From positions 124,001-188,000 of the forward strand of contig NZ_JABWGX010000005.1 of the NCBI RefSeq assembly GCF_021730435.1: DNA of 64,000 nucleotides. Direction: 5' to 3'. A model generated the notes under the pieces. That model was given only the letters and a program-made list of their open reading frames with translations, ran no database searches and was not told the origin of the DNA. The position numbers and the translations under genes are program-made. This DNA is from Xanthobacter agilis. Its GTDB lineage: Bacteria; Pseudomonadota; Alphaproteobacteria; Rhizobiales; Xanthobacteraceae. Below, piece after piece: positions 36,825 through 45,969 of the stretch (positions are counted from its first letter, which is position 1; the number at the start of each line of letters is the position of its first letter).

Positions 36825-39083
36825 TCAGGTGGCCCGCATGGGCTCCTGGCTGGCGGCGAGGGTGCGTTCCTTCTGCCAGGGGGTCTCGTCCGTGATGGCG
36901 GCGCGCAATTCGCGCAGGGGGCGCAGCAGGGCGTCAGAATATGCAAGGTAGTCAGCAACCAGCGGCAGAATCTCCTTCACCTTGGGATCATCGGCCAGCT
37001 TGAGGGCGGTGGATACGGCGGCCTCCACCGCCGGTGCCGCCGCCGCCAGCCCGCCGGCGCCGCCCTCGCCCAGCACGACGGCGAAGGCGGTGAGGCTGCG
37101 CGAGCGCGCCGCCTCCACCACCGCCACCATCTCGGGCGCGCAGGCCATGCCGTTCAGACGGGCGGAAATGTCCTCGATGAGGGCGAGATAGGTCGTCAGC
37201 ACGTCAAGGGTGGAAACCACGTTGGCGGCGTCGCCGGCGGAATGGCGGAACGCCTGCTCGGCGTCGAGCTGGGGCAGCCGGGTCCCCAATTGACGGACCG
37301 CGAGAGCCTGGGGCGCCGCCGACGTGGCCTGGCCCGGATGGGGCCACCAGGAGGCCAGTGCGTCGCGGCAACGCCTCAATATGCCCAGCACCTCGGGGCG
37401 GAACTGGTCGATGACGTAGACCGGCAGCACCACATAGGAGACGGCGAGCGCCACCAGGGCGCCGATGGCGGTTTCATAGATGCGCGCCAGCATGCCGCTG
37501 GTGCCAAGACCGTCGAGGATGTGGAGCCCCAGAACCACATAGAAGCCCATCGCCGCCGAGGCGACGTCATAGCGGTCCCTCGCGGTGATGAGGGAGATCA
37601 CCTGCGCCACCATGCACAACAGCGCGAGCAGCCACACCGTGTCGCCCACGATCAGGAACACCACGATGCCCGCGATCACGCCGATGAGGGTGCCCACCAC
37701 GCGGTAGCGGACCCGGACATAGGTTTCGCCCACGCTGTTGCCGATGACGAACATCACCGTCATGGTCGCCCAATAGGCGTGGCTGAGGTGCAGGCCCACA
37801 TCGAGCGCCGTGGTGATGCCGGTGGCCACCAACCCCTGACACGCCACCTTGAGCGGGGCCGAGAGCCGTCGGCTGCCATCGGCCGCCCGCTCCAACAGGG
37901 GGATGGGCTTCGGGGCCGGCGGGGGCTCGTCGGCCGGCGGGTGGGGCGGCGGGAAGGGCTGGGTCTCCGCGGTTTCGATGCCGTTGACCACGAGGGTGAG
38001 CCGATCGAAGGCGGTGAGCGCGCGCATCAGCGCGAACCGGTCGGCGGGCGGCAGTTCCGGGGCGAAGGCCTGCTCCCGCAGCAGGCGCAGGGCGCGTTCG
38101 AAGTGCTCTTCCGAATGCACGTCGCGCACGTCGATGGCTTCGAGCCGGCGGGCGATGTGATCGCAGGCGGCGGCGAACGGGCTGCGCCAGTCGGGGCCGT
38201 CGGGGGTGGATTTGGGAATGCAGCCGGCCAGCAACTGCACGGCCACCCGCAGCCGGTAGAATCGCGCGCGCAGCGCCTCGAAATCGGAGCGGGCGCCGGG
38301 GTCTTCCGCGAGGGCGTTGCCCAGGGCATTCCAGACCCGCGCCCGCAGGCGCTCGATGGTGCGCGCGGCATCATCGGTGAACGGGGTGCCGCTGCGCACC
38401 GCCTCGGACATCTCGCGCAGATAGGCGGCCACCGCCGCCTGCACGTCGATGGTGGACTGGACATAGGCCGCGACCGCGGATGGCCGCCACGGCGACAGGC
38501 GCAGCGCCGCCACCACCGCCGATCCCTGGCAGAAGGCCAGGAGCAGCATCGCCGCTTGCGCGCGGGTGGGGGCCACGATGGTGCCCACCGTCGCCACCAC
38601 GATCAAGGCGAGGCCGAGGAATTGCCCGCTCATGCCGTAGCGCCGCAGGATCAGGGCACAGGCCGACAGCGGCACCAGCAGCAGCTTCTGCAGCAACGCG
38701 TTGTCGGGGCCCTCGCCCGGCCCCACCAGCGCCAGCAGGACGAGGAAGGCGGCCGAGACCAGGAACAGCCGCGCCATGGACCTCGCCTCGGTGCGGCGGC
38801 TGGCCGCGGGGGTGAAGGAGACCAGGGTGAGGGCGGCGGTGCCGGCCATCAGCGGGAAGGTGAGGATCATGCCGGGCGCGAACATCTGTGCCGTGGCCGC
38901 GCCGGTCAGGATCAGGATGACCAGCGCGATACCGAGGTGCAATGCGCGCGTGCTGTCGATGCCGCCGGGGTCGTGATCGGCGAGCCAGATACCGATCCGG
39001 GCCAGCAGGGGCCGCCGATGGAACGCCGGCGGGGTGGGGGCGCGGCCTTGTGGGCCGAGGCTCACTTCACTTTTCGCGCTCAC
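36825..39083 (-). CDS. FUSC-family membrane transporter
   Basis: A 752-residue inner-membrane protein with two clusters of hydrophobic helices (about residues 45-190 and 415-555) separated by a long soluble segment, plus a soluble C-terminal part. This is the duplicated layout of the fusaric acid resistance/aromatic acid exporter family. Substrates are unknown; weak aromatic acids or other toxic metabolites are likely. It converges with dcd (11-bp gap) and diverges from a glutathione S-transferase. Confidence 0.82.
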   Translation of the reverse strand: MSAKSEVSLGPQGRAPTPPAFHRRPLLARIGIWLADHDPGGIDSTRALHLGIALVILILTGAATAQMFAPGMILTFPLMAGTAALTLVSFTPAASRRTEARSMARLFLVSAAFLVLLALVGPGEGPDNALLQKLLLVPLSACALILRRYGMSGQFLGLALIVVATVGTIVAPTRAQAAMLLLAFCQGSAVVAALRLSPWRPSAVAAYVQSTIDVQAAVAAYLREMSEAVRSGTPFTDDAARTIERLRARVWNALGNALAEDPGARSDFEALRARFYRLRVAVQLLAGCIPKSTPDGPDWRSPFAAACDHIARRLEAIDVRDVHSEEHFERALRLLREQAFAPELPPADRFALMRALTAFDRLTLVVNGIETAETQPFPPPHPPADEPPPAPKPIPLLERAADGSRRLSAPLKVACQGLVATGITTALDVGLHLSHAYWATMTVMFVIGNSVGETYVRVRYRVVGTLIGVIAGIVVFLIVGDTVWLLALLCMVAQVISLITARDRYDVASAAMGFYVVLGLHILDGLGTSGMLARIYETAIGALVALAVSYVVLPVYVIDQFRPEVLGILRRCRDALASWWPHPGQATSAAPQALAVRQLGTRLPQLDAEQAFRHSAGDAANVVSTLDVLTTYLALIEDISARLNGMACAPEMVAVVEAARSRSLTAFAVVLGEGGAGGLAAAAPAVEAAVSTALKLADDPKVKEILPLVADYLAYSDALLRPLRELRAAITDETPWQKERTLAASQEPMRAT

Positions 39084-39200
39084 GTGGTCTCCGGCGTGCG
39101 ACGGGTCGGCGGCTCAAATTTCATGGGTTTGGCCATGCTGTCCAGTGCGGCCCGTCGCCAGAGGGGGTAAAGTCGGTCCGCTTGGGAAGGAGCCTGTTCC

Positions 39201-39842
39201 GTGCAGCCGATGAAGCTTTATTGTTTCGCCCAGTCCGGCAACGCTTATCGCGCGGCGCTGATGCTGCAGGTGTGCGATGTGCCGTGGGAGCCCGTGTTTG
39301 TGGACTTCTTCAACGGCGAGACCCGCACCGCCGCCTTCCGCGCCGAGGTGAACGAGATGGGCGAGGTGCCGGTGCTGGTGGACGGCGACCTCAGGCTGTC
39401 CCAATCGGGCGTGATTCTCGACTATCTCGCCCACAAGACCGGCCGCTTCCTGCCCGACACCGAGGCCGAGCGGCGCGAGGCATTGCGCTGGATCCTGTTC
39501 GATAACCACAAGTTCACGAGCTATTTCGCCACCCTGCGCTTCATGGTGGCGCTCTCCGGGCAAAGCGAAGGCGACGTCACCGCGTTTCTGCGGCTGCGGG
39601 CGATGTCCGCTTACGGCATCGTCGATGCGCATCTGGCGCGCAGTGATTTTCTGGTGGGGGCGATGCCCACCTATGCCGACGTGTCGCTGGCCGGCTACGT
39701 CTTCTATCCCGAGCGGGCGGGGGTCGAGCTGGCGCAATTTCCCCATCTCGAACGCTGGGCCGCGCGCATCGCCGCGCTGCCCGGCTGGGTGCACCCTTAT
39801 GACCTGATGCCCGGCCATCCGCTGCCGCCACGCGCCGCCTGA
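39201..39842 (+). CDS. Glutathione S-transferase family protein
   Basis: A 213-residue cytosolic protein. The thioredoxin-like N-terminal domain (about 1-85) carries KLYCFAQSGNAYRAALMLQ with the expected active-site serine/cysteine, and the EVPVLVDGDLRLSQSGVIL glutathione-binding motif with cis-Pro and Ser. An all-helical C-terminal domain follows. Its substrate is unknown. GTG at 39201 and ATG at 39210 are alternative starts; GGAAGGAGCC precedes them. Confidence 0.88.
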   Translation: MQPMKLYCFAQSGNAYRAALMLQVCDVPWEPVFVDFFNGETRTAAFRAEVNEMGEVPVLVDGDLRLSQSGVILDYLAHKTGRFLPDTEAERREALRWILFDNHKFTSYFATLRFMVALSGQSEGDVTAFLRLRAMSAYGIVDAHLARSDFLVGAMPTYADVSLAGYVFYPERAGVELAQFPHLERWAARIAALPGWVHPYDLMPGHPLPPRAA

Positions 39843-40017
39843 GCGGCCGCGCGCGTCTGGAATCGCTCCGGACGGGGCGGTTTCTTCCCCTCACCCGGTA
39901 TCCAGGTCGCGGGGAAATGCTCTAAAGCAGGCGCCAACGGAGGGGGCATCCGGCCACCTTCCCCTAAAAACGCGGTGAAAAGAGGCCCCGGCATCGCCGG
40001 GCGCACGGGGACGTTCC

Positions 40018-41208
40018 ATGGTAACTGAAACGACGGCGCGGGTGGCGGAGCTTTATGCGGCGCGGCTCGCCGCCGGCGACATCGAGGCCGACCCGGCTCA
40101 GGCGGAGGTGGTGAAGCAATTCGCCCGGCTGGAGCTGGAGCTGCGCCAGAAGGCGCTGGCGCAGAAGTCTTCCTCTCTCGGCTGGCTGTTCCAGCGCCGG
40201 GCGCCGGTGTCCGCCCCCAGGGGCCTCTACATCTATGGCGAGGTGGGTCGCGGCAAGAGCATGCTGATGGACCTCTTCTTCGAGGCCCTGCCGCCCAAGG
40301 GCAAGCGCCGCGCCCATTTCCATGCCTTCATGGGCGATGTGCATGAGCGCATCTTCAAGGAGCGCCAGGCGCAGAAGACTGGCGAGCGCAAGGGCGCCGA
40401 TCCCATCACCCCGGTGGCGGCGGCGCTGGCCGAACAGGCCAAGGTGCTGTGCTTCGACGAGTTCCATGTCACCGACATCGCCGACGCCATGATCCTGGGC
40501 CGTCTGTTCGAGAAGCTGTTCGCCGATGGCGTGGTGGTGGTGGCCACCTCCAACGTGGCGCCGAAGAACCTCTATGCCGGCGGGCTCAACCGGGCCCTGT
40601 TCCTGCCCTTCATCGGCATGATCGAGCAGCGCATGGCGGTGCTTTCCCTCGAATCGCGCACCGATTACCGCATGGAGAAGCTGGAGGGCCTGTCCACCTG
40701 GTACACGCCCCTGGGGCCGGACGCGGACGCGGTCATCAATGCCGCCTGGACGCGGCTCGCGGGGCCGTCGGGCGGGGTGCCGGGCGCGATCGAGCTGAAG
40801 GGGCGGCATCTGGTGGTGCCGGCCATGGCGCAGGGGGCGGCGCGCTTCTCCTTCGCCAATCTGTGCGAGGCGCCGCTCGGGCCGAACCCGGACTATCTGA
40901 GCCTGGCGCGTATGTTCCATACCCTGGTGTTGGAACACATCCCCATCATGGGGCCGGATCAGCGCAATGAGGCCAAGCGCTTCATCTCGCTCATCGACAC
41001 CCTTTACGATGCCAATGTGAAGCTGCTCGCCTCGGCGGCGGCGCCCCCGGAAGGCCTGTATGTGGCCAGCGAGGGCACGGAGGCGTTCGAGTTCGCGCGC
41101 ACCGTGTCGCGCCTGCACGAGATGCGATCCGGCGAGTATCTGGCGAAGCCCCACGGCCGCCCGGATTCGACGGCGTCCGGCGACACCACGGGTATCGTGG
41201 AGACCTGA
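40018..41208 (+). CDS. zapE: AFG1/ZapE-family ATPase
   Basis: A 396-residue P-loop ATPase. Walker A GEVGRGKSMLMDLFF is near residue 75, Walker B LCFDEFHVTDIADAMILG near 145, and the ATSNVAPKNLYAGGLNR arginine/sensor region follows. The family includes yeast Afg1 (respiratory complex quality control) and E. coli ZapE (cell division under low oxygen). Length and motifs fit; role here is inferred. Its 3' end faces a hydrolase gene across a hairpin terminator. Confidence 0.9.
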   Translation: MVTETTARVAELYAARLAAGDIEADPAQAEVVKQFARLELELRQKALAQKSSSLGWLFQRRAPVSAPRGLYIYGEVGRGKSMLMDLFFEALPPKGKRRAHFHAFMGDVHERIFKERQAQKTGERKGADPITPVAAALAEQAKVLCFDEFHVTDIADAMILGRLFEKLFADGVVVVATSNVAPKNLYAGGLNRALFLPFIGMIEQRMAVLSLESRTDYRMEKLEGLSTWYTPLGPDADAVINAAWTRLAGPSGGVPGAIELKGRHLVVPAMAQGAARFSFANLCEAPLGPNPDYLSLARMFHTLVLEHIPIMGPDQRNEAKRFISLIDTLYDANVKLLASAAAPPEGLYVASEGTEAFEFARTVSRLHEMRSGEYLAKPHGRPDSTASGDTTGIVET

Positions 41209-41214
41209 ACGGAA

Positions 41215-41239
41215 AAGGGGCCGCACCGGGCGGCCCCTT
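41215..41239. terminator. Bidirectional hairpin terminator between zapE and the hydrolase gene
   Basis: AAGGGGCCGC (41215-41224) pairs with GCGGCCCCTT (41230-41239) around a 5-nt loop. On the minus strand the stem is followed by TTTT, making it a good terminator for the alpha/beta hydrolase; it also lies just past the zapE stop. Confidence 0.75.
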
Positions 41240-41266
41240 GGTCTCACGGTCCAGATCCGCCGCCGG

Positions 41267-41929
41267 TCAGGCGGCGCTGTCGCTGCGGGTGCCGGGCAGG
41301 CGCTTGTCGAGATAGGTGCCCACCACGCCCATCAGTTCCTCGGTCTTGCCGTCGAAGAAGTGATTGGCGCCGGGCACCACCTGTTGCTCGATGACGATGC
41401 CCTTCTGGGTCTTCAGCTTCTCCACCAGGGTCTGCACCGCGGTGGTGGGCACCACCGCATCCTTGTCGCCATGCACGAACAGGCCGGAGGAGGGGCAGGG
41501 GGCCAGGAACGAGAAGTCGTAGAGATTGGCCGGGGCGGCGATGGAGATGAAGCCCTCCACTTCCGGCCGGCGCATCAGCAGCTGCATGCCGATCCAGGCG
41601 CCGAAGGAGAAGCCGGCGATCCAGCAGGCGCGTGCGTCCGGGTTCACCGACTGCGCCCAGTCGAGGGCGGCGGCGGCATCCGACAATTCGCCCTGGCCGT
41701 GGTCGAACGAGCCCTGGGACCGGCCGACGCCACGGAAGTTGAAGCGCAACACCGAGAAGCCCCGGTTCGCGAACTGGTAATAAAGGTTGTAGACCACCGG
41801 ATTGTTCATCGTTCCGCCGAATTGCGGATGGGGATGAAGAATGATCGCGATGGGGGCATTGCGGGTCTTGGCGGGCTGGTAGCGGCCTTCGAGGCGCCCC
41901 TTTTCGCCGGGGAAGATGACTTCTGGCAT
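41267..41929 (-). CDS. Alpha/beta hydrolase (dienelactone hydrolase-like)
   Basis: A 220-residue esterase/hydrolase fold protein. The oxyanion region is ILHPHPQFGGTMNN, the nucleophile elbow is GFSFGAW (Ser in GXSXG), the acid is in FVHGDKDAVVP and the histidine in PGANHFFDG. Such proteins are common and substrates are unknown. ATG at 41929 is chosen; an upstream ATG adds four residues. Confidence 0.88.
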   Translation of the reverse strand: MPEVIFPGEKGRLEGRYQPAKTRNAPIAIILHPHPQFGGTMNNPVVYNLYYQFANRGFSVLRFNFRGVGRSQGSFDHGQGELSDAAAALDWAQSVNPDARACWIAGFSFGAWIGMQLLMRRPEVEGFISIAAPANLYDFSFLAPCPSSGLFVHGDKDAVVPTTAVQTLVEKLKTQKGIVIEQQVVPGANHFFDGKTEELMGVVGTYLDKRLPGTRSDSAA

Positions 41930-42325
41930 GGACGTCCGCAACCTCTTAGGTGGCGATCTCTCAAGGGTCGGTCCGCGTGGGTGTGGTCCGCGGGCCGGTC
42001 TCAGAGGGCGCAGCCGGAGGGACCGTGTGGCGTCCTGCCGGCGTTGCCTGTGGGAATTCTGACGAAACGGCGCTGCCGCATCGGTCGCGATCCTTGATGA
42101 AACCGGACCCGTGCGTTGAGAGCCTTGACTTCATGACGGGGTCAACCCATCATTTTCAATCATTCTAATGTGTTCCGCTCCGCGCGGCGCCGCGGTAAGG
42201 CGACGCTTCAAAGCATGACGCAGGGCAGGAACGGTTGGAATTTGACCTATGACCGAGATTGCTGGCAATTGCAAGCCTGCGGGTGGATCATGCGCCCGCC
42301 GGATGCAGCGTGGATTGAGGCCGGG
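41930..42325. other. Control region upstream of the suf cluster
   Basis: Lies between the divergent hydrolase and cysteine desulfurase genes. No Rrf2-type regulator (IscR/RirA) gene is present. The segment 42130-42175 is AT-rich and holds a candidate Irr box. The desulfurase frame is open back to 42170, but the added residues are not desulfurase-like. Confidence 0.5.
42153..42169. promoter_or_regulatory. Candidate Irr box (ICE motif) upstream of the suf cluster
   Basis: TTTTCAATCATTCTAAT matches the iron control element TTTAGAA-N3-TTCTAAA at 11 of the 14 defined positions, with the right half-site TTCTAA intact. It lies 156 bp upstream of the desulfurase start. In Agrobacterium the suf operon is under Irr/RirA; Irr control here is inference. 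Confidence 0.45.
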
Positions 42326-43534
42326 ATGAGTGAGCAGCGGCAGGCGGTGACGGGCGGTGGCGCCGATGGAGCGACGGCGGATCGGGTGTATCTCGATCAC
42401 AACGCCACCAGTCCGCTGCGGCCGGAGGCCCGCGCGGCGGTGCTCGCGGTGCTCGACGCGCCGGGCAATGCCTCGTCCGTGCACCGGGAGGGCCGCGCCG
42501 CCCGCGCGGTGCTGGAAGCGGCGCGCGGCGCGGTCGCGGCGCTGGTGGGCGGGGTGCCGCGGGGGGTGGTTTTCACCTCCGGCGCCACTGAGGCGGTGGC
42601 GCTGGCGCTCCATCCGGAGGTCGAGATCGACGGCCGCCCGCGCCCCTGCGACGTGCTGCTGGCGAGCGCGGTCGAGCATCCGGCGGTGCTCAAGGGGCAT
42701 CGCTTCCCGACGGTGGAGCGGGTCGCTGTGGATGTCGCCGGTCGCCTCGATCTCGATGCGCTCGAAGCGCGCTTGCGCCATCATCGCGACGCCGGCCGGC
42801 GGGCCATGGTGGCGCTGATGGCGGCCAATAACGAGACCGGCGTGTTGCAGCCGCTGGCCCAGGCGGCGCGGCTGGTGCACGCTTATGACGGCGTGGTGTT
42901 CTGCGATGCGGTGCAGGCGGCCGGGCGGATGCCGCTGCACATGGGCGAGCTCGACATCGATCTGCTCGCCGTGTCGGCCCACAAGATCGGCGGGCCGCAG
43001 GGGGCGGGCGCCCTGGTGGCGGCGCGGCCCGACTTCCGGGTGGCGCCGCTGGTGGCCGGCGGCGGGCAGGAGCGCAACCGGCGCGCCGGCACGGAGAACG
43101 TGGCCGCCATCGCCGGCTTCGGCGCCGCCGCTGCGGTGGTCCGCGATCAGGCCGAGGGCGCCCGCCTGCTGGCGGCGCGGGACCGGCTGGAGGACGAGGT
43201 GCTCGCCCGCATCCCCGGCGCCTCGGTGATCGGGGCGGCGGTGGACCGGCTGCCCAATACCTCGCTTATCGCTTTTTCCGGATTGCGCGCGGAAACACTG
43301 GTGATTGCCCTCGATCTCGCCCACATAAGCGTGAGTGCCGGTTCGGCCTGCTCGTCGGGCAAGGTTGGCCCCTCCCATGTGCTCCAGGCCATGGGGCTCG
43401 ACGCGGAGCGGGCGGCGGGCGCGATCCGCCTCTCGCTCGGCTGGTCGAGCCGCGAGGCGGATGTGGACAGGGCGGTGGAGGCCTTGCAAAAGGTCGTGCC
43501 GCAGGTGAGAGGCCGCTCGCCGCAGGCGGCCTGA
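42326..43534 (+). CDS. Cysteine desulfurase, NifS/IscS type (group I)
   Basis: A 402-residue PLP enzyme that extracts sulfur from cysteine for Fe-S clusters. YLDHNATSPLRPEARAAVL starts the domain, the PLP lysine is in VSAHKIGGPQGAGAL, and the active cysteine is in SVSAGSACSSGKVGPSHVL, the long flexible loop of group I (IscS/NifS) enzymes rather than the short-loop SufS form. ATG at 42326 follows GAGG. It is the first gene of the suf cluster, 90 bp before sufB, and no sufE partner is present. Confidence 0.9.
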   Translation: MSEQRQAVTGGGADGATADRVYLDHNATSPLRPEARAAVLAVLDAPGNASSVHREGRAARAVLEAARGAVAALVGGVPRGVVFTSGATEAVALALHPEVEIDGRPRPCDVLLASAVEHPAVLKGHRFPTVERVAVDVAGRLDLDALEARLRHHRDAGRRAMVALMAANNETGVLQPLAQAARLVHAYDGVVFCDAVQAAGRMPLHMGELDIDLLAVSAHKIGGPQGAGALVAARPDFRVAPLVAGGGQERNRRAGTENVAAIAGFGAAAAVVRDQAEGARLLAARDRLEDEVLARIPGASVIGAAVDRLPNTSLIAFSGLRAETLVIALDLAHISVSAGSACSSGKVGPSHVLQAMGLDAERAAGAIRLSLGWSSREADVDRAVEALQKVVPQVRGRSPQAA

Positions 43535-43624
43535 AGAGGACCCGTGGACCGCCGGTCGCGGACCGGATCAACGGGATGAACTTGACCCGCGGGCCTTGAC
43601 CCCGCGCGGGAGAGGAGACGTGAA

Positions 43625-45097
43625 ATGTCTGCCGTCCAGGAGACCGTCGCGCAGGTGCGCGCGATCGATGTGGATCAGTACAAATACGGGTTCGTGACTG
43701 ACATCGAGAGCGAAAAGGCGCCCAAGGGTCTGTCCGAGGAGATCGTCCGCTATATCTCGGCTCAGAAGAACGAGCCGGAGTGGATGCTGGAAATGCGGCT
43801 CGACGCCTATCGCCGCTGGCTGACCATGCGTGAGCCGACCTGGGCGCGGGTGAGCTATCCGAAGATCGACTTCCAGGCCTATTATTATTTCGCGCGCCCC
43901 AAGGCGGCGCCCAAGTCCATCGACGAGATCGACCCGGAAATCCTCAAGACCTACGCAAAGCTCGGCATCCCCTTGCGCGAGCGCGATGCGCTGCTGGGCA
44001 TCGAGAACACCGATCGGCCCAAGGTGGCGGTGGACGCGGTGTTCGACAGCGTCTCGGTGGCCACCACCTTCAAGGCCGAGCTGGCCAAGGCGGGCGTCAT
44101 CTTCTGCGCCATCTCGGAAGCCATTCGCGAGCATCCCGAGCTGGTGCGCAAATATCTCGGTTCCGTGGTTCCGGTATCCGACAATTTCTATGCGACCCTC
44201 AACGCGGCGGTGTTCTCCGACGGCTCGTTCGTCTACATCCCGCCGGGCGTGCGCTGTCCCATGGAGCTGTCCACTTACTTCCGCATCAACGAGAAGAACA
44301 CCGGCCAGTTCGAGCGCACCCTCATCATCGCCGATGAAGGGTCCTATGTGAGCTATCTGGAAGGCTGCACCGCCCCCCAGCGCGACGAAAACCAGCTTCA
44401 CGCCGCCGTGGTCGAGCTGGTGGCCATGAAGGACGCGGAGATCAAATATTCCACCGTCCAGAACTGGTATCCCGGCGACAAGGACGGCAAGGGCGGCATC
44501 TACAATTTCGTGACCAAGCGCGGCGATTGCCGGGGCGACAATTCCAAGATCTCCTGGACCCAGGTGGAGACCGGATCGGCCATCACCTGGAAATACCCGA
44601 GCTGCATTCTGCGCGGCGACAATTCCAGCGGCGAGTTCTATTCCATCGCCATCTCGAACGGTCACCAGCAGGTGGATTCGGGCACCAAGATGGTGCACCT
44701 GGGCAAGAACACGTCGAGCCGCATCATCTCCAAGGGCATTTCGGCGGGCCGCTCCAACAACACCTATCGCGGCCTCGTCTCGGCGCACAAGAAGGCGACC
44801 GGCGCCCGCAACTTCACCAATTGCGATTCGCTGCTCATCGGTGACACCTGCGGCGCGCACACCGTGCCCTACATGGAGGCGAGGAACGCCTCCGCCATGT
44901 TCGAGCACGAGGCGACCACCTCCAAGATCTCCGAGGACCAGCTCTTTTATTGCCTCCAGCGCGGGCTGTCCCAAGAGGAGGCGGTGGCGCTCATCGTGAA
45001 CGGCTTCGTGCGCGACGTGCTCCAGCACCTGCCCATGGAGTTCGCCGTGGAGGCGCAGAAGCTGATCGCGGTCAGCCTCGAAGGCTCGGTGGGCTGA
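43625..45097 (+). CDS. sufB: Fe-S cluster assembly scaffold SufB
   Basis: A 490-residue scaffold subunit of the SufBCD complex, where Fe-S clusters are built in the cytosol. The conserved beta-helix core includes [29 protein letters not shown], and [21 protein letters not shown] with the essential cysteine, and [16 protein letters not shown] before it. Length is normal for SufB (about 480-495). GGAGACG precedes the ATG. An 8-bp GC hairpin lies in the 112-bp gap before sufC. Confidence 0.97.
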   Translation: MSAVQETVAQVRAIDVDQYKYGFVTDIESEKAPKGLSEEIVRYISAQKNEPEWMLEMRLDAYRRWLTMREPTWARVSYPKIDFQAYYYFARPKAAPKSIDEIDPEILKTYAKLGIPLRERDALLGIENTDRPKVAVDAVFDSVSVATTFKAELAKAGVIFCAISEAIREHPELVRKYLGSVVPVSDNFYATLNAAVFSDGSFVYIPPGVRCPMELSTYFRINEKNTGQFERTLIIADEGSYVSYLEGCTAPQRDENQLHAAVVELVAMKDAEIKYSTVQNWYPGDKDGKGGIYNFVTKRGDCRGDNSKISWTQVETGSAITWKYPSCILRGDNSSGEFYSIAISNGHQQVDSGTKMVHLGKNTSSRIISKGISAGRSNNTYRGLVSAHKKATGARNFTNCDSLLIGDTCGAHTVPYMEARNASAMFEHEATTSKISEDQLFYCLQRGLSQEEAVALIVNGFVRDVLQHLPMEFAVEAQKLIAVSLEGSVG

Positions 45098-45126
45098 CCG
45101 CCGGAGCCTAGGTCCCAACCCATGTT

Positions 45127-45145
45127 GCCGCCCGGAGCGGGCGGC
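45127..45145 (+). repeat. Intercistronic hairpin between sufB and sufC
   Basis: GCCGCCCG (45127-45134) is perfectly complementary to CGGGCGGC (45138-45145) around a GAG loop, without a T-run. It could stabilise the upstream message or set the sufB:sufC ratio. Confidence 0.5.
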
Positions 45146-45209
45146 GGACCGCGGAAGCGATGGCGCCAGGGCGCCCCCCGCGTGAAAACGGCATCAAGGA
45201 CTTTGAGAC

Positions 45210-45959
45210 ATGCTCGACATCAGAAACCTGCACGCCCGCATCGGCGACAAGGAAATCATCAAGGGGCTCAACCTCACCGTGCCCGCGGGCGAGGTGCACG
45301 CCATCATGGGTCCCAACGGCTCCGGCAAGTCCACCTTGTCCTATGTGCTTTCGGGCAAGGAAGATTACGAGGTGACGGCGGGCTCGGTCATGTTCGACGG
45401 TCGCGATCTGCTGGCGCTGACGGCGAGCGAGCGGGCGGCGGCCGGGGTGTTCCTCGCGTTCCAATACCCGGTCGAGGTGCCCGGCGTCGCCAACATGACC
45501 TTCCTGCGGGCCGCCCTCAACGCCCAGCGGCGCACCCGTGGCGAGGCCGAGATCTCCACCCCGGACTTCCTGCGCCTCATCAAGGAGAAGGCACCGCCGC
45601 TCGGGATCTCCCAGGAGATGCTGCGGCGCGGGGTCAATGTCGGCTTCTCCGGTGGCGAGAAGAAGCGCAACGAGGTGCTCCAGATGGCGCTGCTGGAGCC
45701 CAAGCTGTGCATTCTCGACGAAGCGGATTCCGGGCTCGACATCGACGCGCTGAAGGTGGTGTCGGAGGGCGTGAACGCGCTGCGCTCGCCTGAGCGCTCC
45801 ATGCTGGTCATCACCCATTACCAGCGCCTGCTCGACCATATCGTGCCGGACGTGATTCATGTGATGCACCAGGGCCGCATCGTGCGCACGGGCGGCAAGG
45901 AACTGGCGCTGGAGCTGGAGGAGACCGGCTATGCCGCCTATGGCGCGGACGCCGCGTGA
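45210..45959 (+). CDS. sufC: Fe-S cluster assembly ATPase SufC
   Basis: A 249-residue ABC-type ATPase that drives the SufBCD scaffold. Walker A is GPNGSGKST (about residues 34-42), the atypical signature FSGGEKKRNEVLQ and Walker B CILDEADSGLDIDAL are diagnostic for SufC, and VITHYQRLLD contains the H-loop. It lies between sufB and sufD. Confidence 0.97.
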   Translation: MLDIRNLHARIGDKEIIKGLNLTVPAGEVHAIMGPNGSGKSTLSYVLSGKEDYEVTAGSVMFDGRDLLALTASERAAAGVFLAFQYPVEVPGVANMTFLRAALNAQRRTRGEAEISTPDFLRLIKEKAPPLGISQEMLRRGVNVGFSGGEKKRNEVLQMALLEPKLCILDEADSGLDIDALKVVSEGVNALRSPERSMLVITHYQRLLDHIVPDVIHVMHQGRIVRTGGKELALELEETGYAAYGADAA

Positions 45960-45969
45960 GGTCGCCGCC

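Noticed and set aside
36819..39170. A 783-codon open frame on the plus strand opposite the FUSC gene
   Set aside because: It is a shadow of the minus-strand membrane protein: composition is His/Gly/Arg/Gln-rich with no domain, typical of antisense frames in GC-rich DNA.
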